From contig CAZVOE010000072.1 of assembly GCA_964628935.1 (NCBI GenBank), forward strand, positions 1 through 15,123: 15,123 nucleotides of DNA, read 5' to 3'. Below, one piece after another: positions 14,221 through 15,123 of the stretch (positions are counted from its first letter, which is position 1; the number at the start of each line of letters is the position of its first letter). The notes beneath the pieces were generated by a model. The model did no database searches. It was not told the DNA's origin and saw only the letters and a program-made list of their open reading frames with translations. This DNA is from CAYLHQ01 sp964628935. GTDB lineage: Bacteria > Acidobacteriota > Polarisedimenticolia > Polarisedimenticolales > DASRJG01. The translations under genes were made by a program, and so were the position numbers.

Positions 14221-15123
14221 CCGAGCGAAGGACGGCGGCGGCCGTCGGCCTGGCGGCGTTCCTCCTCTACGCGGCCACGGCCTGTCCCACCGTCTGGTTC
14301 GGCGATTCGGGAGAACTGATCGCGGCGGCCGCGTCTCTCGGCGTCGCGCATCCTCCCGGGTACCCGCTCTGGACCGGCCTCGCCCGTCTCTTCCTGCTCG
14401 TTCCCGTGGGAGAGCCGGCCTACCGCGTCGCTCTCTTCTCGGTGCTCGCCGCGGCGTCGTCGTGCGGTCTCGCGGCGCTCCTCGTCCTGCGGGCGACCGG
14501 GTCGCGCGTCGGGGGGGTCGGCGCGGGGACGTTCCTCGCGGTGTCCTCCACCTTCTGGTCGGTGGCGACCGTCGCCGAGGTGTACGCCCTCCACGTGCTG
14601 CTCGGAATCACGCTCCTGCTCGCGGCGCAATCGCTCGGCGAGGGGCGGGGACGCCGCGCGCTCGTCGTGTTCTCGACCGTCTTCGGCCTCGCCCTCGCGC
14701 ACCATCCGACGATCGTCCTCTGGCTCCCGTCGGCGGTCGTCCTCGCTTGCCGGAGAAGCGGCCGGTGGCGCTTCCCGGCGCGGCCCGTCGCGATCCTCGC
14801 GACGTTCGCGGGCTCGCTCGCGGTCGCGGCCGCGCTCTACGGCTGGATGCTCCTTCGCGCGCGGGGAGGACCGTCCTCGAACTGGGGAGACCCGTCCACC
14901 TGGAGCGCGCTCCGGGCCCACGTGTCCGCCGAGGCGTTCCGCCACCTCGACCTCGGCTGGGGGGCTCTCCTGCGCGGCGAAGGTTGGCTGCGTCTCTTCC
15001 GGATCGCGGCGCGCGACCTCGCGTGGGTCGGGCTCGCGGCGGGCGGCGCGGGACTCTTCGTCGGACGGAGGCCGCTCGCCGCGGCGCTCGGCGTCCTCGC
15101 GCTCGTTTCGCTCGTCTTCGGAC
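14217..15123 (+). CDS. DUF2723 / GT-C-type membrane protein (partial, CTG start)
   Basis: The frame is open from CTG 14217 to the right edge (302 codons), so the C-terminal part is missing. After a first hydrophobic helix comes TVWFGDSGELIAAAASLGVA, then HPPGYPLWTGLARLFLLVPV, the signature of DUF2723 proteins (TMEM260-like, GT-C fold), with the conserved acidic pair D and E on the first outside loop. SVATVAEVYALHVLLG and GLALAHHPTIVLWLP are further family segments, and several hydrophobic helices follow. Related proteins are thought to transfer sugars from lipid-linked donors; human TMEM260 is a protein O-mannosyltransferase. The start is placed at CTG because it overlaps the upstream stop (CTGA) and has GGAGG seven bases upstream. 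The next GTG (CCC GTG GGA, near 14407) would remove the signature loop. Confidence 0.82.
   Translation, partial: MTERRTAAAVGLAAFLLYAATACPTVWFGDSGELIAAAASLGVAHPPGYPLWTGLARLFLLVPVGEPAYRVALFSVLAAASSCGLAALLVLRATGSRVGGVGAGTFLAVSSTFWSVATVAEVYALHVLLGITLLLAAQSLGEGRGRRALVVFSTVFGLALAHHPTIVLWLPSAVVLACRRSGRWRFPARPVAILATFAGSLAVAAALYGWMLLRARGGPSSNWGDPSTWSALRAHVSAEAFRHLDLGWGALLRGEGWLRLFRIAARDLAWVGLAAGGAGLFVGRRPLAAALGVLALVSLVFG

Overview
This is a very G+C-rich bacterial stretch with a compact gene layout: 4-bp overlaps inside operons, and neighbouring genes on opposite strands whose 3' ends touch or overlap. The gene content points to an Acidobacteriota-like or related deep-branching Gram-negative, probably a metagenome assembly. 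It includes a GWxTD-domain protein, a bactofilin, an ABC/GldG/DUF4340 operon, a bacterial peptidase M2, a DUF2723 GT-C protein and a HEAT-repeat lipoprotein. The lineage is an inference; no rRNA or other marker lies in the window. A run of 30 G, 10 N and 12 C at 10738-10789 is a scaffold join, not biology, and it interrupts one methyltransferase gene.

Layout from left to right. A truncated metallophosphoesterase-like tail (3-338, +) overlaps ruvX (335-772, +). A 78-residue Cys/His protein (739-975, -) converges on ruvX and overlaps its end. The interval 976-1283 has no gene but holds a promoter for the small protein, a sigma-54-like element and four consecutive hairpins. A short DUF721/DciA-like gene follows (1284-1637, +). 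Then comes a four-gene operon (1699-6068, +): ABC ATPase, ABC-2 permease, GldG-like auxiliary protein and DUF4340 protein, with a good sigma-70 type promoter overlapping the end of the DUF721 gene. On the minus strand lie a GWxTD-domain secreted protein (7452-8924) and a predicted outer-membrane beta-barrel (6062-7384). Diverging from them is a HEAT lipoprotein - bactofilin - methyltransferase cluster (8973-11136, +). A peptidase M2/ACE-type lipoprotein candidate (11150-12946, -) diverges from a class I aminotransferase (13036-14220, +), which is coupled to a DUF2723 membrane protein that runs off the right edge and appears to start with CTG.

Much of the window concerns the cell envelope: an ABC-2 system with GldG/DUF4340 partners, an outer-membrane barrel, secreted GWxTD and HEAT proteins, a bactofilin scaffold, a GT-C glycosyltransferase-like protein and an exported dipeptidase. 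ruvX, the DUF721 gene and the aminotransferase are housekeeping genes.

The most interesting signals are regulatory. Several gene starts have a -10-like hexamer 6-9 bases before the start codon and no usable Shine-Dalgarno, which suggests leaderless mRNAs. The GWxTD and HEAT genes appear to share one symmetric, bidirectional -10 element. The gap at 976-1283 could hold a structured RNA behind a sigma-54-like promoter. I found no clear new multi-gene defence or metabolic system, no CRISPR array, no tRNA and no insertion sequence.
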